Translations under genes and position numbers: made by a program | Shown here: one piece after another, positions 26,714-34,162 of the stretch | How the letters are laid out: each line of letters begins with the position of its first letter | Numbering within the stretch: the first letter of the stretch is position 1 | The notes under the pieces: generated by a model | The model's database searches: none | What the model was told of the DNA's origin: nothing | What the model saw: the letters and a program-made list of their open reading frames with translations, nothing else | From: Gaetbulibacter sp. S0825 | GTDB lineage: Bacteria > Bacteroidota > Bacteroidia > Flavobacteriales > Flavobacteriaceae | NCBI RefSeq assembly: GCF_011777505.1 | Contig: NZ_JAATJT010000001.1 | Location: 372,001 to 436,000 of the forward strand | Length of the DNA stretch: 64,000 nt | Direction of reading: 5' to 3'

Positions 26714-27289
26714 ATGAGAAGCATTTTTCTATTAGTAATCATTGCCTTTTGTATATCGTGTGGAAACGACCCAACACCAAAACCAAAAGCTTTTTTAAGA
26801 TTAAACTACCCTAAACACCAATATGTTCAAATTCAACAAGAGCTTCCTTTTACCTTCGAGAAAAATCTGTTTGCTAAAGATATTAGCAATATTAAAGTAT
26901 CTGGTGACCAAAAATCATATAGTTTAGACATTTCTTATCCATCATTAAAAGGCACTATTTATATTACCTACAAAGAGATTATTAATAACAACCTAGAACC
27001 CTACTTAATAGATGCACAAAATATTACTCAAAAACATTCTCAAAGAGCCGATGAAATTATTGAGCAACCTTATTTAAATTTTGAAAATAGAGTCTTTGGA
27101 ATGTTTTATGAAGTTGGTGGTAACGCTGCCTCACAATCGCAATTTTATGTTACCGATAGTGTCAAGCATTTTTTAACTGGCTCTTTATACTTTTACGCCA
27201 AACCTAACTACGATTCTATTCTTCCAGCTGCTGACTATTTAAAGAAAGATATTCAGCATATTATGGAAACCATTCGATGGAAACAATAA
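26714..27289 (+). CDS. gldD: Gliding-motility lipoprotein GldD
   Basis: 191 residues; lipobox FCISC with Cys16, then PTPKPKAFLRLNYPKHQY, the characteristic GldD N-terminus. No catalytic motif. GldD is required for gliding and for type IX secretion in F. johnsoniae. The ATG directly follows the gldE TAA, so the two are probably translationally coupled. A hairpin terminator follows. Confidence 0.93.
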   Translation: MRSIFLLVIIAFCISCGNDPTPKPKAFLRLNYPKHQYVQIQQELPFTFEKNLFAKDISNIKVSGDQKSYSLDISYPSLKGTIYITYKEIINNNLEPYLIDAQNITQKHSQRADEIIEQPYLNFENRVFGMFYEVGGNAASQSQFYVTDSVKHFLTGSLYFYAKPNYDSILPAADYLKKDIQHIMETIRWKQ

Positions 27290-27290
27290 A

Positions 27291-27315
27291 AAAACCTGGA
27301 ATTAACCAGGTTTTT
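27291..27315. terminator. Bidirectional terminator after gldD
   Basis: Nine-base-pair stem AAAACCTGG / CCAGGTTTT with a six-base loop and flanking A and T runs; also suits the convergent T9SS cargo gene that ends at 27339. Confidence 0.85.
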
Positions 27316-27338
27316 AATAGTAATTGACACTGCTATAT

Positions 27339-27992
27339 CTATTGATTAAGTATTTTTTTTGTTGCTACTCTATCAACAGAATTTAACCTAATAATATACA
27401 TCCCTTTACTTAAGTTATTAGTTCTTAATTCAAAAACTGCTTTGTTAGGTGTTTCTTGTAAAACCAATCTTCCGCCTAAATCATAAATACTAACTTTGGT
27501 AACTGGCTCTAAAGACGTCACTTGAATTAAGTCTGTTGAAGGGTTTGGGTACAATGAAAACTCTAATAGAGAATCCTCATTATTTGAAAGCACGTAAAAG
27601 TCACAAGTTCCAGCAACTTCGTTCCAAGTTAAAGCATCCGTTTGTTTCCAAATACGGTTGGCGTAGTTTGCACCATCAGTATTTATATTTCCATTTGTAT
27701 TCCTAGTAGCACATTCTCCATTTGTATAGTTATCAAGAATGTCTTCATAAACACCATCTATTATAAATTTATACTCCATATCTGCTGTAGGGGCAGGAGA
27801 AAATATGAATTGAAAACTACCATTTCCCATATCAGTTCCAATAGGTCCAGAACTAGGATCCCATCCATTCCACCAAGGGCCTCCAATTCTGCAAGAAGTT
27901 GTTCCTGGAGGAGCAACCACATTTACAACTAAATCTTGAGCAAACAAAGTCGTTGCAAAAAGTAATGTAATTAAAATGTAAAGTTTTTTCAT
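27339..27992 (-). CDS. T9SS cargo with type A C-terminal sorting domain and starch-binding-like N-domain
   Basis: 217 residues from the Met at 27992 (MKKLYILITLLFATTLFAQ, signal peptide). Residues ~20-130 look like a CBM20/48-type beta-sandwich (RIGGPWWNGWDPSSGP...MEYKFIIDGVYED). Residues ~140-217 are a type A sorting domain: LEFSLYPNPSTDLIQV, TKVSIYDLGGRLV, NLSKGMYIIRL and final KKILNQ. It would be exported by Sec, then across the outer membrane by the type IX system, with the tail cleaved. A longer in-frame reading that starts 39 codons upstream has no signal peptide and is rejected. Confidence 0.85.
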   Translation of the reverse strand: MKKLYILITLLFATTLFAQDLVVNVVAPPGTTSCRIGGPWWNGWDPSSGPIGTDMGNGSFQFIFSPAPTADMEYKFIIDGVYEDILDNYTNGECATRNTNGNINTDGANYANRIWKQTDALTWNEVAGTCDFYVLSNNEDSLLEFSLYPNPSTDLIQVTSLEPVTKVSIYDLGGRLVLQETPNKAVFELRTNNLSKGMYIIRLNSVDRVATKKILNQ

Positions 27993-28072
27993 TTTATATG
28001 TATTATAATTAAGGGTTGAATATACTTCTTTGAAAACCTCATCCCAAAAATTGCACCTATACAAAAACCATA

Positions 28073-28080
28073 CAAACCTA
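28073..28080 (-). promoter_or_regulatory. -7 promoter box TAGGTTTG for the T9SS cargo gene
   Basis: Matches TAnnTTTG on the minus strand, about 80 bases upstream of the ATG at 27992, back to back with the plus-strand box at 28097. Confidence 0.4.
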
Positions 28081-28096
28081 TAATTAATTAAAAACT

Positions 28097-28104
28097 TACA
28101 TTTG
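28097..28104 (+). promoter_or_regulatory. -7 promoter box TACATTTG upstream of the ACT-like gene
   Basis: Perfect TAnnTTTG. Between it and the ATG at 28129 lies a minimal ORF (ATG at 28111, three further codons, TAA at 28123-28125) in the same frame as the gene, one codon before its start. Confidence 0.55.
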
Positions 28105-28128
28105 CACAAAATGTTAATTATATAACAA

Positions 28129-28785
28129 ATGAAAACAATTGCAAGTTGTGTAGAAGATGTGCTAATTACCCAACCATACTTAGAAGAAGCGCTGTCACGA
28201 GGTATTATTAACTATAGTGCCTTAGCCGAAGAACTCCAACAACCAATTAGCGGCATACTAAAAAAGCCTGTGAAATCGGCTGCTATAATGATGGCATTAA
28301 GGCGCTATAACTCTCCTCTTGTCCCAGGGCATTCCTTAAAGATGAAAAAAATCATCAATAACTTGGGAGATATCACGGTGCGCTCTAACCTTACCGATTT
28401 TACAGTTAAAAACTCTCATACATTAATACAAAACCACTCTAAAATACTTGAAAAAGTAAAAGGGCAATCCAAATTGTTTTACACCTTTACAAGAGGCATT
28501 CATGAAAGTAATATTATTATTTCCAGCAGTTTAAAGCCTTTTATTATGGAATGTTTTAAAGGCGAAACGTTTATAGCTATACAAGATGGGCTTTCCGCAA
28601 TTAGTATTAATTTACCCGAAGAAAACTCTAAAATAGCTGGTTTGTATTATCATTTTTTTAAACGTTTGGCTTGGGAAGGTATTATTTTATACGAAGTAGT
28701 TTCAACCACTAATGAGTTTACTATTTTGGTTGAAGATGATTTTGTTGATAAAGCATTTTCGGCTGTTAAAAGGCTTAAGAAATAG
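28129..28785 (+). CDS. ACT-domain-like regulatory protein, unknown ligand
   Basis: 218 residues. The N-terminal ~75 residues (CVEDVLITQPYLEEALSRGIINYSALAEELQQPI...SAAIMMALRRY) look like a helical winged-helix or helix-turn-helix module. The C-terminal part (from about residue 140, FIAIQDGLSAISINLPEENSKIAGLYYHFFKRLAWEGIILYEVVSTTNEFTILVEDDFVDKAFSAVKRL) has the beta-alpha-beta-beta pattern of the ACT domains of aspartate kinases. Relatives in Bacteroidota are often labelled aspartate kinase, but there is no kinase domain. A ligand-responsive regulator is the simplest reading; DNA binding is not proven. Confidence 0.65.
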   Translation: MKTIASCVEDVLITQPYLEEALSRGIINYSALAEELQQPISGILKKPVKSAAIMMALRRYNSPLVPGHSLKMKKIINNLGDITVRSNLTDFTVKNSHTLIQNHSKILEKVKGQSKLFYTFTRGIHESNIIISSSLKPFIMECFKGETFIAIQDGLSAISINLPEENSKIAGLYYHFFKRLAWEGIILYEVVSTTNEFTILVEDDFVDKAFSAVKRLKK

Positions 28786-28874
28786 ATAATTCATTGTTTG
28801 ATTATGGCTCAATTGGAAATTCATTCTGAATTTCCTCTGGTTCGTTTTCTTTTGCTAACTTAGTTCCAGCCAAC

Positions 28875-28910
28875 GCAACTAACCATACTCGAACACGTTG
28901 TGCGTAATTA
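28875..28910 (-). repeat. Left copy of an imperfect inverted repeat flanking the 28.9-29.9 kb gene
   Basis: Read on the minus strand, this segment has the words TACGCA, CAACGT and TTAGTTGC in the same order as TACGCA, CAACGT and TTTATTGC downstream at 29905-29934. Position immediately before the gene, opposite orientation to the downstream copy. Confidence 0.35.
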
Positions 28911-28920
28911 GGATAAAAAT

Positions 28921-29904
28921 ATGAACAAATTTCTCAGAAGGGTTTCATTTTTAATTTTTCTATCGAGTTTCTGTAATATTTCCTTTGCACAAAATATTAT
29001 ACAAGAATACGAACCAGTAAAAAACGATAGCATAAGAATTGGAAAAGGAGAAAACGATTTCTTGCCTTTAATCCAAAGCGGTTATACCTTAATGCTTCCA
29101 GAAGATAAGGCAATTAATGGTGTACTCATTTTTCTCGAAGATTCTGGGTATGACAAAAAAAATATGAATGCGAAACAGGTTTATAATCAAGCTTATAAAA
29201 AAGGATTTGCCGTTTTGTCTGTTTCAACCGAAATTCCTTTTGACTTTTACTTTTCTAAAACATCTATCCGTTCTACACATAATTTAATTCGCGAAGCTTT
29301 TCTCAAACATAATTTACCAAATAAAAATATTATCTTTTTAGGAGCAAGTTTAGTTGGGCATAGAGCAATGCGATATATTAAATTTATGAAAGAGATTGCT
29401 TTCCAGTTTCAACTCAATATAAAAGGTATTGTCATTTGCAATTTTACGTTGGATTGGACAAGAAAATGGTATCAACATAATCGCGATATAAGAATCAACC
29501 AAATTGACCTATGGGAACCAACTTTCATAAATTATTTGTTGGAAACTCATTTAAATGGTACACCCAAAACAAATCCAGAGAGTTATCACAATTTTTCATC
29601 GTATAGCTACTTTGATGAAAAAAATAGAAACATTTCAGTTTACAAAAATTATGCTGTAAGAGCCTATATAGAGCCAGCAATAAAATATAAATTAAAAAAT
29701 CAATTAAGAACATTGTATGAAAACAATTCGACAGATATCGTTGGGTTTTTAGCTGAGCTAGAACTTGCAGGAAATGAAAACACTGAATTAATTGTAATAC
29801 AACCAAAGGATAATCCAGCTCCTGTAAAGAATACACAGTCAACTTGGGATGCAATAAACAAAGACGAACTGATGGATTGGATTCTGAAGCAAGTTGAAAA
29901 ATAA
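28921..29904 (+). CDS. Exported alpha/beta-hydrolase-like protein, unknown function
   Basis: 327 residues with a signal peptide (cleavage near ISFAQ). The stretch NIIFLGASLVGHRAMRYI (about residues 137-154) resembles a nucleophile elbow preceded by a hydrophobic strand, with Ser143 as candidate nucleophile, and the upstream INGVLIFLEDSG and FAVLSVSTEIPFD fit the early strands of an alpha/beta hydrolase or prolyl-oligopeptidase-like fold. The Asp/His partners cannot be fixed. The gene has low-complexity, AT-rich codon use and is bracketed by similar short sequences in inverted orientation, so it may have been acquired as a cassette. No related gene in the window. Confidence 0.55.
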   Translation: MNKFLRRVSFLIFLSSFCNISFAQNIIQEYEPVKNDSIRIGKGENDFLPLIQSGYTLMLPEDKAINGVLIFLEDSGYDKKNMNAKQVYNQAYKKGFAVLSVSTEIPFDFYFSKTSIRSTHNLIREAFLKHNLPNKNIIFLGASLVGHRAMRYIKFMKEIAFQFQLNIKGIVICNFTLDWTRKWYQHNRDIRINQIDLWEPTFINYLLETHLNGTPKTNPESYHNFSSYSYFDEKNRNISVYKNYAVRAYIEPAIKYKLKNQLRTLYENNSTDIVGFLAELELAGNENTELIVIQPKDNPAPVKNTQSTWDAINKDELMDWILKQVEK

Positions 29905-29934
29905 ACTACGCAAACAACGTATACAGTTTATTGC
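29905..29934 (+). repeat. Right copy of the imperfect inverted repeat
   Basis: Starts immediately after the stop codon of the preceding gene; shares TACGCA, CAACGT and a TTxxTTGC ending with the minus strand of 28875-28910. Confidence 0.35.
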
Positions 29935-29950
29935 TTCTTTTTAGCTTTGC

Positions 29951-29973
29951 CAAAAAGCCGTTCAAAACGGCTT
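29951..29973 (-). terminator. Terminator of brnQ
   Basis: Eight-base-pair stem AAGCCGTT / AACGGCTT with a three-base loop; the T run follows on the minus strand, 12 bases beyond the brnQ stop. Confidence 0.75.
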
Positions 29974-29984
29974 ATTATCTATTA

Positions 29985-31268
29985 TTAAGCGTCTCGTTGT
30001 TTAAGAGATTGAATCAAATTAATCACAATAAAAGTAACCAATGCAGGAAGTGCCCAACCTAAATTCTCCTTTGCAAAAGGTATTATTTCTTTAACATTTT
30101 GTAACCAATCGGCTTCTATTAAAAAGCCTAAAAAATCGGGAATGCTAAAAATAAAGGTTACTAAAACAACTGTCTTAAACACTAGTTTAGTTGCATATTT
30201 CTTTGGAATCACATTTAATAAAATAAGTACAATCGTTAAAGGGTATATAAACATTAAAGCTGGTAATGCCACTACAATAATATAATGAACGTCGAATTGA
30301 CCAACTAAAACACCTATAATACAGGATATAATGGCTGTAATGGTATATGCTAATTGTGATTCTTTAAATAGGCCTTTAAAGAAATCGGCAGTTCCAACAA
30401 TAACACTTACTGCAGTTGTAAAACATGCTAAAGAAATAAGTACACTTAAGAATAGATTACCAATATTCCCTAAAGTTTTTAAGCTTAAACCTGAAAGTAA
30501 TTCTGGTCGTGTAATTGAGGCTTCAAACTCCGTATTATGTAAAGCTCCAACAGCTATCATTCCTGCATATATTATAAACAAACCCGTCGCAGCTACTAAT
30601 CCAGATTTACCAATTATGGTTTTTTTATCTTCAAAAGAAATACCTCCTTCCAGATTTAGTGAAATTATCACAACGCCTCCAATTAAAATGCCTCCAAGTG
30701 CATCATAAGTTTGATACCCTTCCAATAATCCTGCAACTAAAGCTGGTGCTTCTAAAGTTGAAGTATTCATGCTTTCAGGTGACGTGAAAAGACCAATAAT
30801 TATTATAGCCAATAAAATAAGAACTATTAAAGGCGTTAAAAATTTACCAAGGATGCTCAGTATACTATCTCTTTTCATTATAAAGATAAAAGCAATACCA
30901 AAGTATAAGCTACTAGTTAAAAGCGAAGGCGTATTAAAAAAAGGCTGAATTGCCATTTCATGAGTTACAGCTGCAGTTCGAGGTATTGGCAAGGTAATAG
31001 CAATTGTATATACACATAAACAATATACTAAACTAAATAATGGTGATACCTTATTACCAAAGTCCAACATGGTTCCTTGCAATCTAGCATGACCAAATAA
31101 AGCCAGTAAAGGAATAACTGTTGCCGAAGTTACAAACCCAAGAGTCACAAGCCACCAATCTGGCCCAGAATTAAACCCTAAAAAAGGTGGCAAAATTAAA
31201 TTTCCTGCGCCAAAAAAACTTGCAAACAATGCAAAACCAATTATTAATATCGTTTTCTTATTATTCAT
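29985..31268 (-). CDS. brnQ: Branched-chain amino acid transporter, LIVCS family
   Basis: 427 residues, about 12 hydrophobic helices. The N-terminal ILIIGFALFASFFGAGNLILPPFLG is diagnostic of the LIVCS family (BrnQ), as are PRTAAVTHE and the loop YQTYDALGGILIG. Sodium- or proton-coupled uptake of leucine, isoleucine and valine across the inner membrane. Divergent from the alpha/beta hydrolase gene with a 36-bp intergenic region. Confidence 0.93.
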   Translation of the reverse strand: MNNKKTILIIGFALFASFFGAGNLILPPFLGFNSGPDWWLVTLGFVTSATVIPLLALFGHARLQGTMLDFGNKVSPLFSLVYCLCVYTIAITLPIPRTAAVTHEMAIQPFFNTPSLLTSSLYFGIAFIFIMKRDSILSILGKFLTPLIVLILLAIIIIGLFTSPESMNTSTLEAPALVAGLLEGYQTYDALGGILIGGVVIISLNLEGGISFEDKKTIIGKSGLVAATGLFIIYAGMIAVGALHNTEFEASITRPELLSGLSLKTLGNIGNLFLSVLISLACFTTAVSVIVGTADFFKGLFKESQLAYTITAIISCIIGVLVGQFDVHYIIVVALPALMFIYPLTIVLILLNVIPKKYATKLVFKTVVLVTFIFSIPDFLGFLIEADWLQNVKEIIPFAKENLGWALPALVTFIVINLIQSLKQRDA

Positions 31269-31278
31269 CTTATAAAAT

Positions 31279-31286
31279 TATCTTTG
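31279..31286 (+). promoter_or_regulatory. -7 promoter box TATCTTTG of the alpha/beta hydrolase gene
   Basis: Perfect TAnnTTTG, 18 bases before the ATG at 31305; it excludes an in-frame TTG start at 31284 that overlaps it. Confidence 0.55.
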
Positions 31287-31304
31287 TGGAAGATAATAAA
31301 TTTG

Positions 31305-32090
31305 ATGAATACTTTTGTTTTATTTAAAAATGCTAGAGTCCATTATAACGTCTATGGACAAGGAGACGTTGTGGTTTTACTGCATGGGTTTTTAGAAAAC
31401 TCAACTATGTGGCATGATTTTATTTCTAAATGGTCTAAAAACAATCGCATAGTAACTATTGATCTTTTAGGTCATGGGCAAAGCGAGAGTATTGGCTATG
31501 TTCATTCTATGGAACTTATGGCAGAAGCAGTTAATAGAGTATTATCTCACTTAAAAATCCAAAAAGCTACGTTTATTGGTCACTCCATGGGAGGCTATGT
31601 GGCATTGGCATATGCAAAATCATTTTCTTCTAAAATTTCAGGACTCTGTTTAATGAATTCGACTTATAAAGCGGATGATGAAGAACTAAAGTTATTACGT
31701 GCTCGGGCTAATGAATTAGTGAAAAGTAATTTCAAGAATATGGTACAGCTGTCTTTTACCAATTTGTTTGCACCTCAAAGCAGAATCGAATACAAAGAAG
31801 CTGTTAAATCTGCTTTATCTGAAGCATTAAAAACTTCGGTTAATGGGTATATTGCAGCTCAAGAAGGTATGAGAATTAGGTTAGATAGCAAAAATGTATT
31901 TAAACAACTTAAATGCAAAAAACTAATTATTATTGGCAAAAAAGATGCTGTTATTGACGGTCATGTTTTAATAAAAGAAGCTAATGAATTACAAACAGAA
32001 ACTGTTGAATTACCTGATGGGCACATGAGTCATATTGAAAATAAAGAATCTTTTTCTTACAATATTATGCATTTCATCGAAAATTTATAG
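31305..32090 (+). CDS. Alpha/beta hydrolase, MhpC/YbfF-like
   Basis: 261 residues from MNTFVLFKNARVHYNVYGQG. Oxyanion HGFLENSTMW, nucleophile elbow IGHSMGGYVALAYA (Ser near residue 94), acid in GKKDAVIDGHV and catalytic His in DGHMSHIENKESF complete the triad. Cytoplasmic esterase or related hydrolase; the natural substrate cannot be told from the sequence. Confidence 0.9.
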   Translation: MNTFVLFKNARVHYNVYGQGDVVVLLHGFLENSTMWHDFISKWSKNNRIVTIDLLGHGQSESIGYVHSMELMAEAVNRVLSHLKIQKATFIGHSMGGYVALAYAKSFSSKISGLCLMNSTYKADDEELKLLRARANELVKSNFKNMVQLSFTNLFAPQSRIEYKEAVKSALSEALKTSVNGYIAAQEGMRIRLDSKNVFKQLKCKKLIIIGKKDAVIDGHVLIKEANELQTETVELPDGHMSHIENKESFSYNIMHFIENL

Positions 32091-32149
32091 TCTTTTAGCG
32101 TTTATTTGTATTTTTTTTCTAAGTTTATCTCCCCAATAACCGATAGCTT

Positions 32150-32431
32150 ATGAAAACAACTACTTCTACCTCTCAAACTAATTATTCTAATCCAGTTTCA
32201 AAATTTTATTGTAATATCTTCGGTCATCAATACGATGTATCAAAATTAGTTACTAAACACGTAAAAGAATATACCTGTAAATGTTGCAAAAAACAGTTAA
32301 CAACAAATGGCAATGGTCATTTAACCGAACTTACGCCAACATTTCAAGAAATAAATTCAATTTTAGAATATATTCACACTAGAAGAAAGACAAGACTTAA
32401 GCAAAAAATGTATTCTACAACTGCTGCTTAA
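32150..32431 (+). CDS. Small zinc-ribbon-like protein, DUF1660 type (copy 1)
   Basis: 93 residues. Core FYCNIFGHQYDVSKLVTKHVKEYTCKCCKKQLTTNGNG holds paired Cys/His residues (Cys near 32, His, then CKCC) that could bind one zinc, as in the DUF1660 family, which includes prophage-encoded proteins. The C-terminal part is helical and basic. A paralogue with about half its core residues identical follows 245 bp downstream. Function unknown. Confidence 0.7.
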   Translation: MKTTTSTSQTNYSNPVSKFYCNIFGHQYDVSKLVTKHVKEYTCKCCKKQLTTNGNGHLTELTPTFQEINSILEYIHTRRKTRLKQKMYSTTAA

Positions 32432-32583
32432 TTATTACTACAAGACAGTTAATTTATAGGTTTTGAAACCAACTACTTAGCTAAAATATATTTAGCTCTA
32501 TTCTTCATGTCAAATAAAGAATTTGACTTTTCTAAGTTTCATTTTTAATAAAAAATGTTGCGTTCAAAGAAAAAAAGAAACTC

Positions 32584-32606
32584 TTTAACGAATACTTCTC
32601 GTTAAA
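32584..32606. promoter_or_regulatory. Palindrome upstream of DUF1660 copy 2
   Basis: TTTAACGA (32584-32591) and TCGTTAAA (32599-32606) are perfect reverse complements around a seven-base centre. The right arm ends seven bases before the -7 box at 32613, placing the palindrome over the expected -33 region: a candidate operator. Confidence 0.45.
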
Positions 32607-32612
32607 TCCTTT

Positions 32613-32620
32613 TATTTTTG
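32613..32620 (+). promoter_or_regulatory. -7 promoter box TATTTTTG of DUF1660 copy 2
   Basis: Perfect TAnnTTTG, about 55 bases before the TTG start at 32676. The remaining 32432-32675 intergenic sequence holds only this box and the palindrome. Confidence 0.55.
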
Positions 32621-32675
32621 CAAAAAAAATTACTTTTAATGATCCCTCATTATTAATTAGCTAAAACTAAAAGGT

Positions 32676-32933
32676 TTGAAACATTTATATTGTTCATTTT
32701 TTGGTCATGATTACACGGTAACAAAGAACGTTACATATCATGTAAAAGAATACACTTGCAAACATTGTAAAGAGCAAGTGACTACAAACGGTAACGGTAA
32801 ATTAACTTTATTAACTCCAAAGTATAAAGAAATTAACGCTGTACTAGAAAGAATCCATAATAACAGACTTAGGAAAAAGAATATCCCTGTAATTGATTTA
32901 AGCGATAACTCGTTATTCCGATTGGCTAAGTGA
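32676..32933 (+). CDS. Small zinc-ribbon-like protein, DUF1660 type (copy 2)
   Basis: 85 residues: LYCSFFGHDYTVTKNVTYHVKEYTCKHCKEQVTTNGNGKLT closely parallels the first copy (FGHxY, HVKEYTCK, TTNGNG, LTP.(Y/F).EIN). The start is a TTG at 32676; the frame closes upstream at 32660 with no ATG or GTG between. The last 21 bases overlap the convergent thiL gene. A dedicated promoter and palindrome suggest it is regulated separately from copy 1. Confidence 0.7.
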   Translation: MKHLYCSFFGHDYTVTKNVTYHVKEYTCKHCKEQVTTNGNGKLTLLTPKYKEINAVLERIHNNRLRKKNIPVIDLSDNSLFRLAK

Positions 32934-33965
32934 GTTCCAACCTTGAGCTTTTAAAGGTATTTTTTCTTCTGCCCTTGTTACCAAATGCATTCCTGCATTC
33001 TTATCAGTAATATAACCTATAACCGTTAAGTTAGGATTAGCTTTTATTTTAGGAAAATCTTCTTGAGAAATAGTCATAAGCAATTCATAGTCCTCACCTC
33101 CATTTAATGCAATAGTCGTACTATCAATATTAAACTCCTCACAAGTAGTAATTACTTCAGGGTCTAGTGGAATTTTATTTTCATATATATCGCAGCCAAC
33201 TTCGCTATGCTTACATAAATGAATCATTTCAGAAGATAAGCCATCGCTAATATCAATCATAGATGTTGGTTTTACATCAAGCTCTTTTAAAAGTGTTACA
33301 ATATCTCTTCGAGCTTCTGGCTTTAATTGACGCTGAACGATATAAGTGTATTTATCTAAATCTGGTTGATTATTGGGGTTTACTTTGAACACTTCCTTTT
33401 CACGTTCCAACACTTGAAGTCCCATATATGCGCCTCCCAAATCTCCCGTTACTACTAACAAATCATTTGGCTTAGCACCTTTTCTATAAACTATATCTTT
33501 TTCGTTTGCTTCACCAATAGCAGTTATTGAAATTATTAGCCCTGATGTTGACGAAGTAGTATCTCCTCCTACCACATCTACCTTATATATCTTAGCGGCA
33601 GTTTCAATTCCTGCATACAATTCTTCAAGGGCTTCTAATGGAAATCTATTGGATACAGCAATAGACACAGTTATTTGAGTTGCTGTAGCATTCATTGCAT
33701 AAATATCTGATAGATTTACCATAACTGCCTTATAGCCTAAATGCTTTAGAGGCATATAACTCAAATCAAAATGAACACCTTCAACCAACAAATCTGTTGA
33801 AACCACTACTTTTTTATTATTAAAGCTTAGAACAGCAGCATCATCACCAATGCCTTTAAGCGTGCTTTTATGGCTTATCTTAAAGTTTTTTGTTAAATGA
33901 TCAATGAGTTTGAATTCTCCTAAATCACTTAGTGGTGTTCTTGTTTGGTTTTTATCTTCTATCAT
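32913..33965 (-). CDS. thiL: Thiamine-monophosphate kinase
   Basis: 350 residues from MIEDKNQTRTPLSDLGEF. Typical ThiL/PurM fold: GIGDDAAVL with the Mg-binding Asp pair, STDLLVEGVHFD, VVGGDTTSS and the later MIDISDGLSSEM and ALNGGEDYELL. It phosphorylates thiamine monophosphate to the diphosphate with ATP. The start at 33965 lies exactly four bases after a TATCTTTG box on the minus strand, so an in-frame start six codons earlier is inside or upstream of the promoter and is rejected. Confidence 0.94.
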   Translation of the reverse strand: MIEDKNQTRTPLSDLGEFKLIDHLTKNFKISHKSTLKGIGDDAAVLSFNNKKVVVSTDLLVEGVHFDLSYMPLKHLGYKAVMVNLSDIYAMNATATQITVSIAVSNRFPLEALEELYAGIETAAKIYKVDVVGGDTTSSTSGLIISITAIGEANEKDIVYRKGAKPNDLLVVTGDLGGAYMGLQVLEREKEVFKVNPNNQPDLDKYTYIVQRQLKPEARRDIVTLLKELDVKPTSMIDISDGLSSEMIHLCKHSEVGCDIYENKIPLDPEVITTCEEFNIDSTTIALNGGEDYELLMTISQEDFPKIKANPNLTVIGYITDKNAGMHLVTRAEEKIPLKAQGWNSLSQSE

Positions 33966-33969
33966 GCTG

Positions 33970-33977
33970 CAAAGATA
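33970..33977 (-). promoter_or_regulatory. -7 promoter box TATCTTTG of thiL
   Basis: Perfect TAnnTTTG on the minus strand; four bases (CAGC) separate it from the ATG, the same spacing as at glyS and the omega-amidase gene. Confidence 0.6.
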
Positions 33978-34110
33978 TGGCAATTCCTTTTATTTACTCG
34001 ATAATCGAGGTTTAAATACACCAAATTTTGTCACGAAATCAAAATTAATTTCCTGTAAATACCTCATGCTCATGTACCAAGTTAGTTTACTAATAAATCA
34101 TATTCTGTAA

Positions 34111-34141
34111 AACAAAAAAAGCACCCTATTTAAAGGTGCTT
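34111..34141 (-). terminator. Terminator of the M14 peptidase gene
   Basis: Stem AAGCACC / GGTGCTT with a nine-base loop followed on the minus strand by a T run, 22 bases after the stop. Confidence 0.75.
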
Positions 34142-34162
34142 CTTCTTTCTTTAAACAAGAGA

